Shown piece after piece: positions 1 to 10,035 of a stretch of 31,699 nt of DNA. A program made the translations under genes and the position numbers. The first letter of the stretch is position 1. Each line of letters starts with the position of its first letter. The notes beneath the pieces are model-generated. The model was not told where the DNA came from. It searched no databases and saw only the letters and a program-made list of their open reading frames with translations. The DNA is from DATLAN01 sp035527455 (GTDB lineage: Bacteria; Planctomycetota; Planctomycetia; Pirellulales; Thermoguttaceae). The stretch is taken from contig DATLAN010000401.1 in assembly GCA_035527455.1 (NCBI GenBank), positions 1-31,699 of the forward strand, written 5' to 3'.

Positions 1-2
1 TC

Positions 3-3000
3 AAGCCGGTGATGCACAGCCGTTTCACGCCCGTCGACGGCCGCATCCTGCTCAAACCGGGCGACTGGGTGCGGACCGATCGCCGCGGGGCCAACGCCGT
101 CGCGCTGCGGCTGGTCAAGCAGACCGACGTCACGCTGGGCCCCGGCTCGCTGGTCGAAGTGGTCCGGCCGAACCTGATCCGTGTCTCCTCGGGCACGCTG
201 AAGATCACGGCCGAGCCCAAGGCCCCGCTGGAGGTCGTCGGCCCCGGCGGACAGACGGTCAAGGTCGAGGGAACGCGGCTCTATCGGATCGACGGCGAGG
301 AAGTCGTCGATCTCACCGGGCAGCAGGTCCCGCTCTGGCTGGCCGGCTTCGAAGGGACGACCAACAACGAATCGGTCGGCTCGCTGATCGCCAACGTCGA
401 CGGCCAGAACAAGCCGCTGACGATCGGCCACCACAAGGTGACCGTCACCATCCGCGACCAGATCGCCCTGACCGAAATCGACGAATCGTTCGTCAACCAC
501 ACCGACAGCCGCACCGAAGGCATCTTCTACTCCCCGCTGCCGCAGGACGCCTCGATCTCCGGGTTCGCCATGTGGATCGACGACAAGATGGTCGAGGCCG
601 ACGTGGTCGAGAAACAGCGCGCCCGGGAGATCTATGAAACCATCCTCCGCGAGAAGCGCGATCCGGGCCTGCTGGAGTGGACCGGCGGCAACATCTTCAA
701 GGCCCGCGTGTTCCCGATCTTTGCCCACTCCCGAAAGCGGATCAAGATCACCTACACCCAGGTCTTGCCGCTTCGAGGGAACAGCTACCGTTACAGCTAC
801 GCCCTGCAGAGCGAGATGCTCAAGGAGAACCCGCTGGAGGAACTGGCGATCGACGTGCGGGTCTATTCGGCGATGCCGCTGGCCGAGGTCACCTCGCCGA
901 CACACATGGCGCGGATCGATCGCACCGAGCACTCCGCGCACGTCGAGTTCACGGCCCAGGAGTACACGCCCGATCGCGACTTCGAGGTTGTGGTCGAGGT
1001 GGACGGCCGGCAGTCGGACCTGGTGATGATCCCGCACCAGCGCGGCAAGGACGGCTACTTCATGCTGCAACTCACGCCGCCGGCGGCCGATGGTCAGTGG
1101 CAACGGGACGTCCTGCCCGACGGCCAGCCGATGGAGGTGCTGATCCTGGCCGACACGTCCGCCTCGTTGAGCCGATCCGACCGGACGACGCAGTCGACGT
1201 TCGTCGCGTCGTTGTTGCAGTCGCTCACGCCGGAGGACCGGATCAACCTGGCCGTCTGCGACGTTGATTGCCGATGGGTCTTCGAGGAGCCCGTGCCGGC
1301 CGACGAAACCAACGTGGAGCTGGCCCGGCGGTTCCTCGACGATCGCGTCTCGCTGGGCTGGACCGATCTGGACAAGGCGTTTGCTTCGGCTTTGGAGCAA
1401 TCCGGGCCGAAGACCCACGTGATCTACGTCGGCGACGGCATCGTCACGGTCGGCGACGGCGATCCGGTGGCGTTCGGTAAGCGACTGAAGCGGCTTTACC
1501 AGGATCGGGCCGGCACGTTCCACGCGGTCACCGTGGGCAGCAGCTTCGAGGCGGTGGTGCTGCGGACGATCGCTTCGCTCGGCGGCGGGTCGTTCCGCCA
1601 GATCTCCGGCCAGCAAGGCCCCGAAACGATCGCCCGGGAGTTGCTCGGCGAGATCGCCCGGCCAGGCATCCGCGACTTGAAGGTCGCCTTCCCGGGGCTG
1701 GAGATGGTCAAGGTCTATCCGGAAGTGTTGCCCAACATCCCGGCCGGCTCGCAGCAGATCCTCTTGGGGCGGTACCTGCCGACGGGCGAGGACCAGGCCG
1801 GCGAAGTCGTGGTCACCGGCACGCAGGACGGCCGGCCGGTGCGTTTCCGCCAGCCGGTCGTGCTCGAGGACGGCGTGCAGAGCAACTCGTTCATTCCGCG
1901 GCTCTGGGCCCGAAGGCACCTCGACGCACTGCTCCAAGAAGGCACGTCGCAGCCGATCCAGGACGAGATCATCGCCCTGTCGGAAGAGTACAACATCATC
2001 ACGCCGTATACGTCGCTGTTGGTGCTGGAGAGCGACGAAGACCGCGAGCGTTTCGGGGTGAAACGCCGCTTCCAGATGACCGACGCCGAAAAGTTCTTCG
2101 CCGAAGGACGGGAAAACGCGAACTTCGAGCTGAGACAACAGCAGATGCGCCTGGCCGGCAACTGGCGGCTGGGTCTCCGCCGCAACGTGCTTGCCGAACT
2201 GATGGGATTGGGACGCGACGCGCAGATGTTGTCGCAGATGTTGCCGCAGTGGGAAGGGATCCCCGCTCTGAGGACTAACTTCGTTTTGGGAATGGAGCTT
2301 GTCAGCACGGACGGGACTGTTTTGACCACAGCAGGCGAACGCTCGGGGCGACTCTGGGACGTCAACGGCCCGATGAGGTTCTCCTGGGGGGAAGACCAAA
2401 CCTTTGACGGGCGCGTGGACGAGATACTAGTCGCACATGAAGACGAACCGGGCGGCGAAATCGAGGGAGATTTCAAGAAGGTGGTCGACGCCGAGGGGTT
2501 TCCGGAATTCGAGGGCGAGCCGGGCATGGCGCCGCCCGGACAGTCGATGAACCGAATTGTCGCATCGCCACGACCTGTTCTTGGAAATTGGCAGGCCAGC
2601 TACGATTTCGATGGGGCAGGATCCGTCGGGTTTCGGCTCGGGCTCGAGTACAACGGCCGCTCGCGGGCTCCCAACCGAGGCTTGTTCGCCGTCGCAGGCG
2701 GCACGCTCAACTTCGAACGCTACGGCCAGTCGGGCTACTATCCGCAGAATTACACGCAGTGGGTCAACACCCTCTTCCCGCATCTACCCGCACCGCCGAA
2801 GGAAACGGTCGAACAACCCCAACCCGCCTGGCCGGCCGAAGCGAAGGCCCTGGCCGAGAGCCTGCTGCGCAACGGGCAACTCGCCGCGCTGGACGGCGGG
2901 CTGCAAGTGCAACGGCGCTGGGAATCCTTCGACGCCCGCTGGAACAACCTCACGTCTCGCTCCCAATCGCTCGCGTTGGCATCTCCCACAGCCTGGCTCA

Positions 3001-6000
3001 TTCTCGACGGGGGAAACGGTTCGAACGAAACCGTCAGTTGGTGCGATGGGCGGGAGCGAGGCGTTTTCTCCAAAACCTTCCAACTCGGCCGCCTGCGGGA
3101 TTCCCAGAGCGAAGACCTCGGCAACCCGCCGCTGGGCCTGGAAGGCTATGCCCTGCGATCGATCGAGCGCACTTATCCCCGTCATTCGGTCGAGTTGAAG
3201 CCGCAAGGCAACGCGCGGTTGCTTCTCATCCTGACGGACCCCGACGTCCCGCACAGGCAGGACCACGTGCTGATCGACACGGCCCGGCACGTGGTCCTCT
3301 CGATCGAGAGCCGCTATCAGGGTAACGTCACCTCGTCCACCCGATTCGAGGACTTTGTGGAAGTGGCGGATTGCTGGTGGGCCGGGCGGATCGAGCACCT
3401 CGACGCCCAAGGCCGCCGCACCGTGCTCATCACGCAGGAGTTCAAGTTGCTCACGGCCGACGCCTTCGATCAGCAATGGAAAAAGGAGTTGGCCGGGCGC
3501 GACCGCGTGCAATTCCTCCACGAGCCGCCGGTGAGCACCGCCGACGCCAAGCAAGCGGACGCCGACGGCAAGGCCACCTTCGACGACCAGTTCGCGCTGC
3601 TGTTGCACTTCGCCGGCAACCAGCAATGGGACCGCGTGATGGAGCGGCTGGACAAGGCCGAGCAGTCGGCCGCCGGAAAGCCGGGCATGCGATGGGTCCG
3701 CGATGCGGTACTCAACGTCAGCCGGCGGCGGGAGGAATTGAGGGAGAGGATTCTCGGGGAAGCGGGCGCGCTTGCGAAGCCGCAAGCGGCTGATTACTTT
3801 CTCGCCGAGCACTTGCGGGGGCAGGCGTCGGGGATCTTCGAGGCCAACGAGATGCTCGCACTGCTTGACGTCCTCAAGCCCGTCTACGAGCGTCAGGCGG
3901 CCCATCTAAACGCGATGAAACAATGGACCCAGCAGCGGGTCAACTACTTGCAGCAAACGGGCCAGTCGGACCGGGCGCTTGGGCTGCAACGGCAACTGGC
4001 CGAAGAGTATCCGCACGATTACAGCGCCCAGCAACAATACGCCCAGGCGCTGGCCAATGCCCGCGACTACGCGGCCGCTTACGCCTGGCTGGACGGCGTG
4101 ATCAGCGACGAGGCCAAGTGGTTTCCGTATGAAGAAGAGTCCCTGCGAAACCTCTACGCGCAGTACCTGCGGCAACAAGGTCGCTACCCGGATCTGGCCG
4201 ATTACCTGGCCGCGTGGATCGATCGCGACCCGCCGAGCAGTTCGCCCTATTCACAGTATCTGACGGCGCTGATCCGCACCGACCGGGTCGAGGAGGCCGA
4301 CGGGTTGATCTCCCGGTGGTTGGAGGAAAGCCGGGCATCCGGCCCGCTGAAGGCGGAGGTGGGCGCCCGGCTCGACGCCGCGGCGGGCGCCGCGCTGGGC
4401 CGGGGATACAACCTCTACACCGACCGGATCGAGGAGCGGTGGCTGGAGCCCTTGGCCGCCGCCGCGATCTTTTTCGCCCGGCACGAAAGCCGCGCCGTGG
4501 TCGCCGAGCGGATCATGCAGGATGACCGGTTCCACCAAACCGACCAGTGCCGCCGCGTGCGGAAATGGGCCGCCGAGACCCTGACGACGCAGATCGAGGA
4601 ACTCACGCCCGACGAGATCCAACGGCTGGTCAACTGGATCGCGCCGAACGACCCGGCGGTCGAGGCCCCCACGTGGAAACTCATCGCCGACGGGCTGCGG
4701 CAGCGCTGGCTGGCCGAGAAGGATGCGGAGGGCAGGAACCGGCTGGCCCAGCCGTTGCTGTACGTGCTCCGCAGTCACCGCAATGCCGAAGAGTTGCTGG
4801 AATTCCTGCGGCTACAGGTAGAGAAACACCGGTGCCGGAATTCCTACACGCAACTGTTCGACGCCCTGCTGGGCCAGCCGTGGTCGGCGGCAATTCAAGC
4901 CGAAGCGTTCGCCATCCTCGAAAAGCAGTCTTACGCGGCCCCGTCGGAGGATCAACTTCGGATCCAGGTGGAGGCGCTGTATCGGCTGACCGACCGGATG
5001 GTCCAGGCCCGTTACGAAGGCTTGATGGGGGCCGTCGAGCACCAGGAGGAACTCTCGCGCAGCGAACTGCGGGACCTTCAGAGCAAGAACCTTCGAACGG
5101 CCCGCGAGGACTTTTCCGAGTGCCTGCAAGAGGAGATGCCGAAGCAGCCCGAGGCGCTCCGCCCGTGGCTGGAAGTCGAACGGCTCTACCTCGACGTGCG
5201 GCTGGGTCGCAACCTCGACGAAGTGCAAGAGGCATGTTGGGAGTTCGTCGGCCCGAAGCCGCCGGTCATCGACGCGAACGCCGATTCCCAGCAGCGGTTG
5301 GAAGAGGTGCTCCGCCACCGGTATCTCGTCATGCTGGCCAATTTGGCTGCCCGGAAGGACGCGGACCCGCAACTGGCCGATCGTCTGCTCGGGTATCTCG
5401 ATCGGGGCATCGAGGCCGACGCGCAGGACGTCCGTTGGAAGCTGTTCAAGTATCAACTGCTGATCGCCCTGGACCGGCCGGACGCCCTGGTCGAGAGTCT
5501 CGAAGAGTGGATTCGACCGGAAGACGCCGACAACTTCTGGCGTCTGTCGCTGGGCCGCATCTACGCCGAGCGAGGCCAGATCGACAAGGCCATCGAGCTG
5601 TTCGAGATCGTGGAGGCCGCCGACGAACTCGGACCGGCCGAGTACCGCACGCTGGCCGACTGGTACATGGTCGTCGACGACCGGGCGGCCTACGAGCGGG
5701 CACGGATCGCGGCCTACCAGTTCACCGAGGAATGGCAACTGAGCAACTGGCTTTCGGCCAAGCTGAGCCCCTGGCAACGCGACGACGGCAAAGTGCCGGA
5801 CGATTTCGACGAGGAGGTGCTGCTGGTCTTCGCCGCCCTGTTCGAGAAGTCGGGCTATCCGCAGAATTACCTGGGATACCTTCAGCAGTTCTACCAGGCC
5901 ACGCACGAATTCCGCCTGCTGGCCGGCCTGCCCGACGCGGTCGTCGGTCACACGGCCGCGAAGGTCTATCCGTTCCTGGGCGGCATGGGGTCGGTGCTCT

Positions 6001-8471
6001 CGGAAGTCCGCAAGGAAGCCACCGCCGATGCGATCGTCGCGCGCCTGGTTGAAGTCCGCGGCCGGGCGAAGACGGACGTCGACCACCGGGCGCTCGATCT
6101 GTTGGAACTGCTGGTCGAGCGCCGTTCGGCCGAAGTGATCAACCAGCCCGGGCCGCACGTCGAAAAGGCCCTGGCGGCCATGCAACGGGCCTTCAAGCGG
6201 GCGTGGAGTCCCGGCGAGCCGCGATTGATGGCCGACTTCCTCGCCGGCCTGGGCGCCATCACCCAGCAGGAACTGGCCGACGAGCAACTGCGGCAGTTGG
6301 AGGCCCTGCACCGGCAGGCGACTCCAGGCTCCGTCGATCGGCTGCACATCGCCTATCGCCTGGCCGAGACCCGGTGGGGATACTCCCGGCACGATGCGGC
6401 CATCGATCTGCTCGATGCGGCACTGATCGAGTACGAGGATGCCAACGACGGCGTCTTGCCGGTCGACGCCAACGGCCCCCTGGACTCCCTGATCCAGTAC
6501 CTCGAATCGCAAAAACACTTCGCACGTGGCGAAAAGGCCCTTCTCGATCAACTCCAGCACCCCGTTCACAAGCAGCAAACGTATTGGCTCACCGAAAGGC
6601 TGTATCGGCTTTATCGCGACGCCCTGCAGTCCGACGGCGACGTTTCGCTGGGGACCGGGGAGGTGCTCTACCGGGCACTGGAACGCAAACTCCGCGACGA
6701 GTTGGCAACGGCCGACCACGACCACCGCTACGCCCTGATCGACCGGCTCTGCGACGTCTATCACGTCGCCCGGGACAAGAAGTTCCCGAGCATGACCGCC
6801 GATCTGCGGGCCTTTGCCTTCACCCACTTGCCAGGCGTGCTCGAGCAGCAGACCAGCAACTACCAGTCGATCGTCGGCCGGGTGGCCCACACGCTGCACG
6901 ATCTGGCCGGGGCGCGCGACGGCCTGGAGTTCCTGATCGAGCGGATCGAGCAGGAGCCGAGTTGGTTCCGGCTGGTCAACGACGACGGGTGGCGACATCA
7001 CGCCTCGAACCTGGGGTACTGGCGAACGGAAGTGAAACAACTGGACGACCTGGAAGACCGGCTGCTGAAGATCGTGGTGGCCGAGTTGCGACGGGATCTC
7101 GACTCCGGCCAGGGCCGCAACCGCTCGATCTACTGGCAGAGCAACTGGTACTGGACGGAGAAGGAAGACGTCTTCGCGCAAACCGCCGAGGAAGTCTACG
7201 CCCGGCGAAAGCAGTCGGGAGCGGCGGTGGAGCACATCGCGGATTACCTCTGGCACGGGCTGCACCATTTCGACCGCGCCATCGAAATCATGATGACCGC
7301 CCACAAACAAAAGGTCCTGGGCGAGCAGGGACAGCGGACGCTGATATCCTATCTGCACAGCCGAGACCGTTACGCCGAGTCGATCCCGATCCTCCGCCCG
7401 CTCGTCGCTCTTCGGCCCGACAGCATGGATTATCGGGTGCTGTTGATGGAGGCGTACTTCCACAGCGACAAGCCGGAGGAACTCGTCGCGCTGTGGCAGC
7501 AGACCGACGAGCACTTCCACCAAGGCGGCCGCTGGACGGAGGGCAACATGGCCGCGTTGGCCTGGGGCTGCCTGGACACGCGGCTCTACGAGCAGTCGGC
7601 CGCCTACTACCAGGAAGTGGTTTCGCTGCACAAGCGGACCCATCCGGGGCGCGGCGTCGGCGACGGTACGCTCTCGACCTACTGTCGGGAGATGGCCCGG
7701 GCATACGCCGGCTTGAAGGACACGGTCGGAGCGGTCGACGCGGCCTGCGAGGCGATCGTCTGTTGGGGACCGCAGCACGACGAACGCCGAGAGGCACTGA
7801 ATACGCTCAGGCAGGTGCTCCGCGACTCGCCCGATCTGGACGCCTACGTGGCCGAGCTGGATCGCCAGTGCGAAGAGGCCAAGCAGGAGAAGCCGATCGT
7901 CCGCAAAGCGCTCGGCGAGGTCTACTTCGACGGAAATCAGTTCGACAAGGCAATCGCCCAACTGAAACTGGCCTGCGAAGTCGAGCCCGACGACCAGCAG
8001 ACGCACGACAAGCTGATCGAGTGCTACGACAAGCAGCAGGACGAAGAAGGGGCCGTGCAGCAGTTGCTCGATTCGCTGCAACTTTTGCGACGCGACATCG
8101 GGCGGTACAAGAACCTCGGCACGCGTTTGGAGAAGCTCGACCGTCTGCAGGATGCGGAACGGGCGTACACCTCCATCGTCGAGATGCTCCCCAGCGAGTC
8201 GGAAAGCCACACCATGCTGGCCGAGATTCGCCAAGGGCAAGACCGCTGGGACGAAGCGATCGTCCACTGGCGGCAGGTCGCCCGAATCCGCGCACTCGAA
8301 CCCACCGGGCTGCTGAACCTGGCCGGCGCCCAGATCTACCAGGAGCAGTGGGACCAGGCGTTGGAGACCGTTGGCGAACTCGACGGCCAAAGCTGGCCGC
8401 CACGTTTCGGCGACGTCCACGAGAAGGTCCGCCAACTCGAGCGGCAAATCGAAGACGCACGGGAGAAGTGA
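3..8471 (+). CDS. Giant FecR/VIT/VWA/TPR protein, 5' end missing
   Basis: The frame is open to the left edge (the codons before the first possible start, GTG at 9, are sense), so the true start lies outside the window; more than 2,800 residues are present. Counting from the GTG: residues ~15-115 resemble a FecR-type beta domain (GDWVRT, LGPGSLVEV, VEGTRLYRI); ~139-270 match a VIT domain (KARVFPIFAHSRKRIKI); ~375-560 are a VWA domain with MIDAS DTSAS at 382-386, a Thr near 452 and an Asp in YVGDG. The motif YNIITPYTSLLVLE near 660 is typical after VIT-VWA modules. From ~1180 to the end the protein is helical and TPR-like, clearest at ~2630-2800. The upstream part may hold a membrane anchor, but this is inference. 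A cell-envelope scaffold or adhesion role is plausible; the function is unknown. The stop is TGA. Confidence 0.9.
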   Translation, partial: KPVMHSRFTPVDGRILLKPGDWVRTDRRGANAVALRLVKQTDVTLGPGSLVEVVRPNLIRVSSGTLKITAEPKAPLEVVGPGGQTVKVEGTRLYRIDGEEVVDLTGQQVPLWLAGFEGTTNNESVGSLIANVDGQNKPLTIGHHKVTVTIRDQIALTEIDESFVNHTDSRTEGIFYSPLPQDASISGFAMWIDDKMVEADVVEKQRAREIYETILREKRDPGLLEWTGGNIFKARVFPIFAHSRKRIKITYTQVLPLRGNSYRYSYALQSEMLKENPLEELAIDVRVYSAMPLAEVTSPTHMARIDRTEHSAHVEFTAQEYTPDRDFEVVVEVDGRQSDLVMIPHQRGKDGYFMLQLTPPAADGQWQRDVLPDGQPMEVLILADTSASLSRSDRTTQSTFVASLLQSLTPEDRINLAVCDVDCRWVFEEPVPADETNVELARRFLDDRVSLGWTDLDKAFASALEQSGPKTHVIYVGDGIVTVGDGDPVAFGKRLKRLYQDRAGTFHAVTVGSSFEAVVLRTIASLGGGSFRQISGQQGPETIARELLGEIARPGIRDLKVAFPGLEMVKVYPEVLPNIPAGSQQILLGRYLPTGEDQAGEVVVTGTQDGRPVRFRQPVVLEDGVQSNSFIPRLWARRHLDALLQEGTSQPIQDEIIALSEEYNIITPYTSLLVLESDEDRERFGVKRRFQMTDAEKFFAEGRENANFELRQQQMRLAGNWRLGLRRNVLAELMGLGRDAQMLSQMLPQWEGIPALRTNFVLGMELVSTDGTVLTTAGERSGRLWDVNGPMRFSWGEDQTFDGRVDEILVAHEDEPGGEIEGDFKKVVDAEGFPEFEGEPGMAPPGQSMNRIVASPRPVLGNWQASYDFDGAGSVGFRLGLEYNGRSRAPNRGLFAVAGGTLNFERYGQSGYYPQNYTQWVNTLFPHLPAPPKETVEQPQPAWPAEAKALAESLLRNGQLAALDGGLQVQRRWESFDARWNNLTSRSQSLALASPTAWLILDGGNGSNETVSWCDGRERGVFSKTFQLGRLRDSQSEDLGNPPLGLEGYALRSIERTYPRHSVELKPQGNARLLLILTDPDVPHRQDHVLIDTARHVVLSIESRYQGNVTSSTRFEDFVEVADCWWAGRIEHLDAQGRRTVLITQEFKLLTADAFDQQWKKELAGRDRVQFLHEPPVSTADAKQADADGKATFDDQFALLLHFAGNQQWDRVMERLDKAEQSAAGKPGMRWVRDAVLNVSRRREELRERILGEAGALAKPQAADYFLAEHLRGQASGIFEANEMLALLDVLKPVYERQAAHLNAMKQWTQQRVNYLQQTGQSDRALGLQRQLAEEYPHDYSAQQQYAQALANARDYAAAYAWLDGVISDEAKWFPYEEESLRNLYAQYLRQQGRYPDLADYLAAWIDRDPPSSSPYSQYLTALIRTDRVEEADGLISRWLEESRASGPLKAEVGARLDAAAGAALGRGYNLYTDRIEERWLEPLAAAAIFFARHESRAVVAERIMQDDRFHQTDQCRRVRKWAAETLTTQIEELTPDEIQRLVNWIAPNDPAVEAPTWKLIADGLRQRWLAEKDAEGRNRLAQPLLYVLRSHRNAEELLEFLRLQVEKHRCRNSYTQLFDALLGQPWSAAIQAEAFAILEKQSYAAPSEDQLRIQVEALYRLTDRMVQARYEGLMGAVEHQEELSRSELRDLQSKNLRTAREDFSECLQEEMPKQPEALRPWLEVERLYLDVRLGRNLDEVQEACWEFVGPKPPVIDANADSQQRLEEVLRHRYLVMLANLAARKDADPQLADRLLGYLDRGIEADAQDVRWKLFKYQLLIALDRPDALVESLEEWIRPEDADNFWRLSLGRIYAERGQIDKAIELFEIVEAADELGPAEYRTLADWYMVVDDRAAYERARIAAYQFTEEWQLSNWLSAKLSPWQRDDGKVPDDFDEEVLLVFAALFEKSGYPQNYLGYLQQFYQATHEFRLLAGLPDAVVGHTAAKVYPFLGGMGSVLSEVRKEATADAIVARLVEVRGRAKTDVDHRALDLLELLVERRSAEVINQPGPHVEKALAAMQRAFKRAWSPGEPRLMADFLAGLGAITQQELADEQLRQLEALHRQATPGSVDRLHIAYRLAETRWGYSRHDAAIDLLDAALIEYEDANDGVLPVDANGPLDSLIQYLESQKHFARGEKALLDQLQHPVHKQQTYWLTERLYRLYRDALQSDGDVSLGTGEVLYRALERKLRDELATADHDHRYALIDRLCDVYHVARDKKFPSMTADLRAFAFTHLPGVLEQQTSNYQSIVGRVAHTLHDLAGARDGLEFLIERIEQEPSWFRLVNDDGWRHHASNLGYWRTEVKQLDDLEDRLLKIVVAELRRDLDSGQGRNRSIYWQSNWYWTEKEDVFAQTAEEVYARRKQSGAAVEHIADYLWHGLHHFDRAIEIMMTAHKQKVLGEQGQRTLISYLHSRDRYAESIPILRPLVALRPDSMDYRVLLMEAYFHSDKPEELVALWQQTDEHFHQGGRWTEGNMAALAWGCLDTRLYEQSAAYYQEVVSLHKRTHPGRGVGDGTLSTYCREMARAYAGLKDTVGAVDAACEAIVCWGPQHDERREALNTLRQVLRDSPDLDAYVAELDRQCEEAKQEKPIVRKALGEVYFDGNQFDKAIAQLKLACEVEPDDQQTHDKLIECYDKQQDEEGAVQQLLDSLQLLRRDIGRYKNLGTRLEKLDRLQDAERAYTSIVEMLPSESESHTMLAEIRQGQDRWDEAIVHWRQVARIRALEPTGLLNLAGAQIYQEQWDQALETVGELDGQSWPPRFGDVHEKVRQLERQIEDAREK

Positions 8472-8518
8472 CTCGCGAACGGCGCGCCTGCCCACAAAAG
8501 CAGTGCCGCGCCGACGCC

Positions 8519-8560
8519 GCTCCGCCAACCCCAAACGCCGCTCCGCCAACCCCAAACGCC
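8519..8560. repeat. 21-bp perfect tandem duplication
   Basis: Two identical 21-base units lie head to tail at 8519-8539 and 8540-8560, 47 bases after the stop of the giant gene. The shared core is CCGCCAACCCCAAACGCC. A GC-rich hairpin follows directly (arms 8559-8566 and 8573-8580, six-base loop). It has no T-tract, so a terminator role is only possible. Confidence 0.75.
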
Positions 8561-9197
8561 CGCCGACTGCGTTCGGCGGGGTCCGTTCCCCTCAGAAAAA
8601 CTTCTGCTGAATCCCCAACCATCCGGCAAACGCGAAAAACGCCAGTCTGATCCGGCCCCGAGAACAACCGCCCAGAGAACCGGCCACGCTGCCTTTGGGG
8701 GAAAAAGGTTCCGGCTGGAGGGCCGCGCTTTTGGCACCTCAGGTAAACTCGACGGGCGGCCAGCTCGGCCGGGAAACCGCATATCGGCAGAAAAAACATG
8801 TGGAACATGGAAAAACTGCCCTGCAAAGGCCGAAGATTAGCGGATGGCGTATTTCCGACAGTATTTTTATGGAGATTTTCGTCCCAAACCACCGCCAGGC
8901 GTCTCGCCCATTTCGCAGCGGTGCGATATACTTCCAACATGGGCGGTGTGGTGGTGCTTCTTCGGTAGCCGTTTCCTGCCAAAGGTTGGTCTGGAAAATC
9001 CTTCCGGAGGATAACCTTCGCAGCCGCCCTGAAGGAAGCAGCCGCCGAGGGACTGTCGAAAAGTAACGAGGGATTGTTTTTGGCGATTATTCTTGGCACG
9101 ATTTCCAGTCCCCGCGCTCTTACTAAGGTCCTATGCCCACAGGAGTTAGAGTGTTCGTGCATACGCCCTGGAGGGTCGAAACAGGCCATATTGAATA

Positions 9198-9206
9198 GGG
9201 GGGGGG
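9198..9206. repeat. Run of nine G upstream of the response regulator
   Basis: A homopolymer of nine G lies about 170 bases before the response-regulator start, flanked on both sides by TTGAATA (9191-9197 and 9214-9220). Such tracts are prone to slippage. A regulatory role is not shown by the sequence. Confidence 0.6.
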
Positions 9207-9317
9207 CTTTACCTTGAATACAAATAGAGTAGGATTACGCGAAAGAGGTAACCGGAATGTCCTTTCCGTCGTTCCGATTGCTCGACCGATCAGATCCGAA
9301 GCATATATACATGATTA

Positions 9318-9338
9318 GGGTGGAGGTCCACCCTTTTT
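9318..9338 (+). terminator. Terminator-like hairpin in the regulator leader
   Basis: GGGTGGA (9318-9324) pairs perfectly with TCCACCC (9327-9333), effectively six pairs closing a four-base loop, and is followed by five T (9334-9338). This is the layout of an intrinsic terminator. It ends 40 bases before the ATG of the response regulator. It could stop read-through from upstream, or act as an attenuator if the promoter lies further upstream; the sequence cannot separate these. Confidence 0.6.
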
Positions 9339-9378
9339 CAACTACTCTCGAGCAGGTGTGTTTTGTTGGGAGACCCTG

Positions 9379-10011
9379 ATGAGTATCAATCTTTTGGTTG
9401 TCGATGATCATCCGGTGGTTCGTACCGGACTGGCCTGTTTGTTGGAAGGTACGGACATCAAGATCATCGCCGAAGCAGGCAGTGGCGAGGAGGCGGTCAA
9501 GCAGGCCGAGAAACATCGCCCTGACGTGATCCTGCTCGATGTCCGGATGCCCGACGGCGACGGTTTATCCGTGCTGGACAAGCTCCACCAGAAGGCCCCG
9601 AAAAGCCGCGTGGTAATGCTCTCGATGTACGACAACCCGACGTACATCGCTCGGGCCGTCGCGCTGGGTGCCTGCGATTACGTGCTGAAAGGTGCCCCGC
9701 GTGAGAATCTGATCGACGTGATCACGGCGGCAGCCAAGGACGAATCGCCCAGCCCGTCCGGCGCGCTGCGTCGCGTCGCCAGGTTGATGCGAATCCGCCA
9801 GGTGATCGACGACGACGACGTTCCATTGACCCAGCGTGAAACCCAGGTCTTGCGTCACATCGCCCTGGGCCTGAGCAACAAGGAGATTGCCCGCTCGCTG
9901 GAAATCAGCGTCGAGACCGTCAAGGAACACGTCCAGAACCTCATGCGGAAGATCGACGTTCGCGACCGCACCCAGGCGGCCGTTTGGGCGCTGCGCAAGG
10001 GCCTGGTGTAA
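9379..10011 (+). CDS. NarL/FixJ-family response regulator (orphan)
   Basis: A 210-residue two-domain regulator. The receiver domain (1-~120) has the acidic pair D9/D10, the predicted phosphorylation site D54 in LLDVRMPDGDG, S82 at the conserved Thr/Ser position, and K104 in YVLKG. The C-terminal LuxR-type helix-turn-helix is LTQRETQVLRHIALGLSNKE, followed by ETVKEHVQNLMRKI. ATG at 9379 is preferred over the in-frame GTG at 9358 because it places MSINLLVVDDH at the normal start of the fold and has a GGGAG eight bases upstream. All key residues are present, so it should be a phosphorylation-controlled DNA-binding protein. No histidine kinase is adjacent, so its partner and targets are unknown. 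The leader carries a terminator-like hairpin. Confidence 0.95.
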   Translation: MSINLLVVDDHPVVRTGLACLLEGTDIKIIAEAGSGEEAVKQAEKHRPDVILLDVRMPDGDGLSVLDKLHQKAPKSRVVMLSMYDNPTYIARAVALGACDYVLKGAPRENLIDVITAAAKDESPSPSGALRRVARLMRIRQVIDDDDVPLTQRETQVLRHIALGLSNKEIARSLEISVETVKEHVQNLMRKIDVRDRTQAAVWALRKGLV

Positions 10012-10035
10012 GACCGGCGGCCGACATCCGACTTT

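Larger units (their letters stand above)
8472..9378. other. Long gap with no convincing gene
   Basis: About 0.9 kb separates the giant gene from the response regulator. The first part carries a 21-bp tandem duplication. The middle has no reading frame resembling a protein on either strand. From about 8780 onward it is visibly less GC-rich than the flanking genes. The last 200 bases hold a run of nine G and a terminator-like hairpin just before the regulator. I see no tRNA or recognised riboswitch. Confidence 0.6.

Noticed and set aside
4812..8555. A 1,247-codon open frame on the minus strand, opposite the giant gene.
   Set aside because: It mirrors the TPR-coding strand, has the Leu/Val/Gln-rich composition typical of antisense frames in GC-rich DNA, shows no domain, and the sense protein is clearly real.
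6203..8650. An 815-codon open frame on the plus strand in another phase of the giant gene.
   Set aside because: It is very rich in Arg, Gly, Pro and Ala with no recognisable motif; GC-biased third positions explain the lack of stops.
7807..9189. A minus-strand open frame that continues through the non-coding gap 8472-9189.
   Set aside because: The gap portion (for example FGVGGAAFGVGGAA from the 21-bp duplication) does not resemble a protein, there is no ribosome site, and the rest is antisense to the giant gene.
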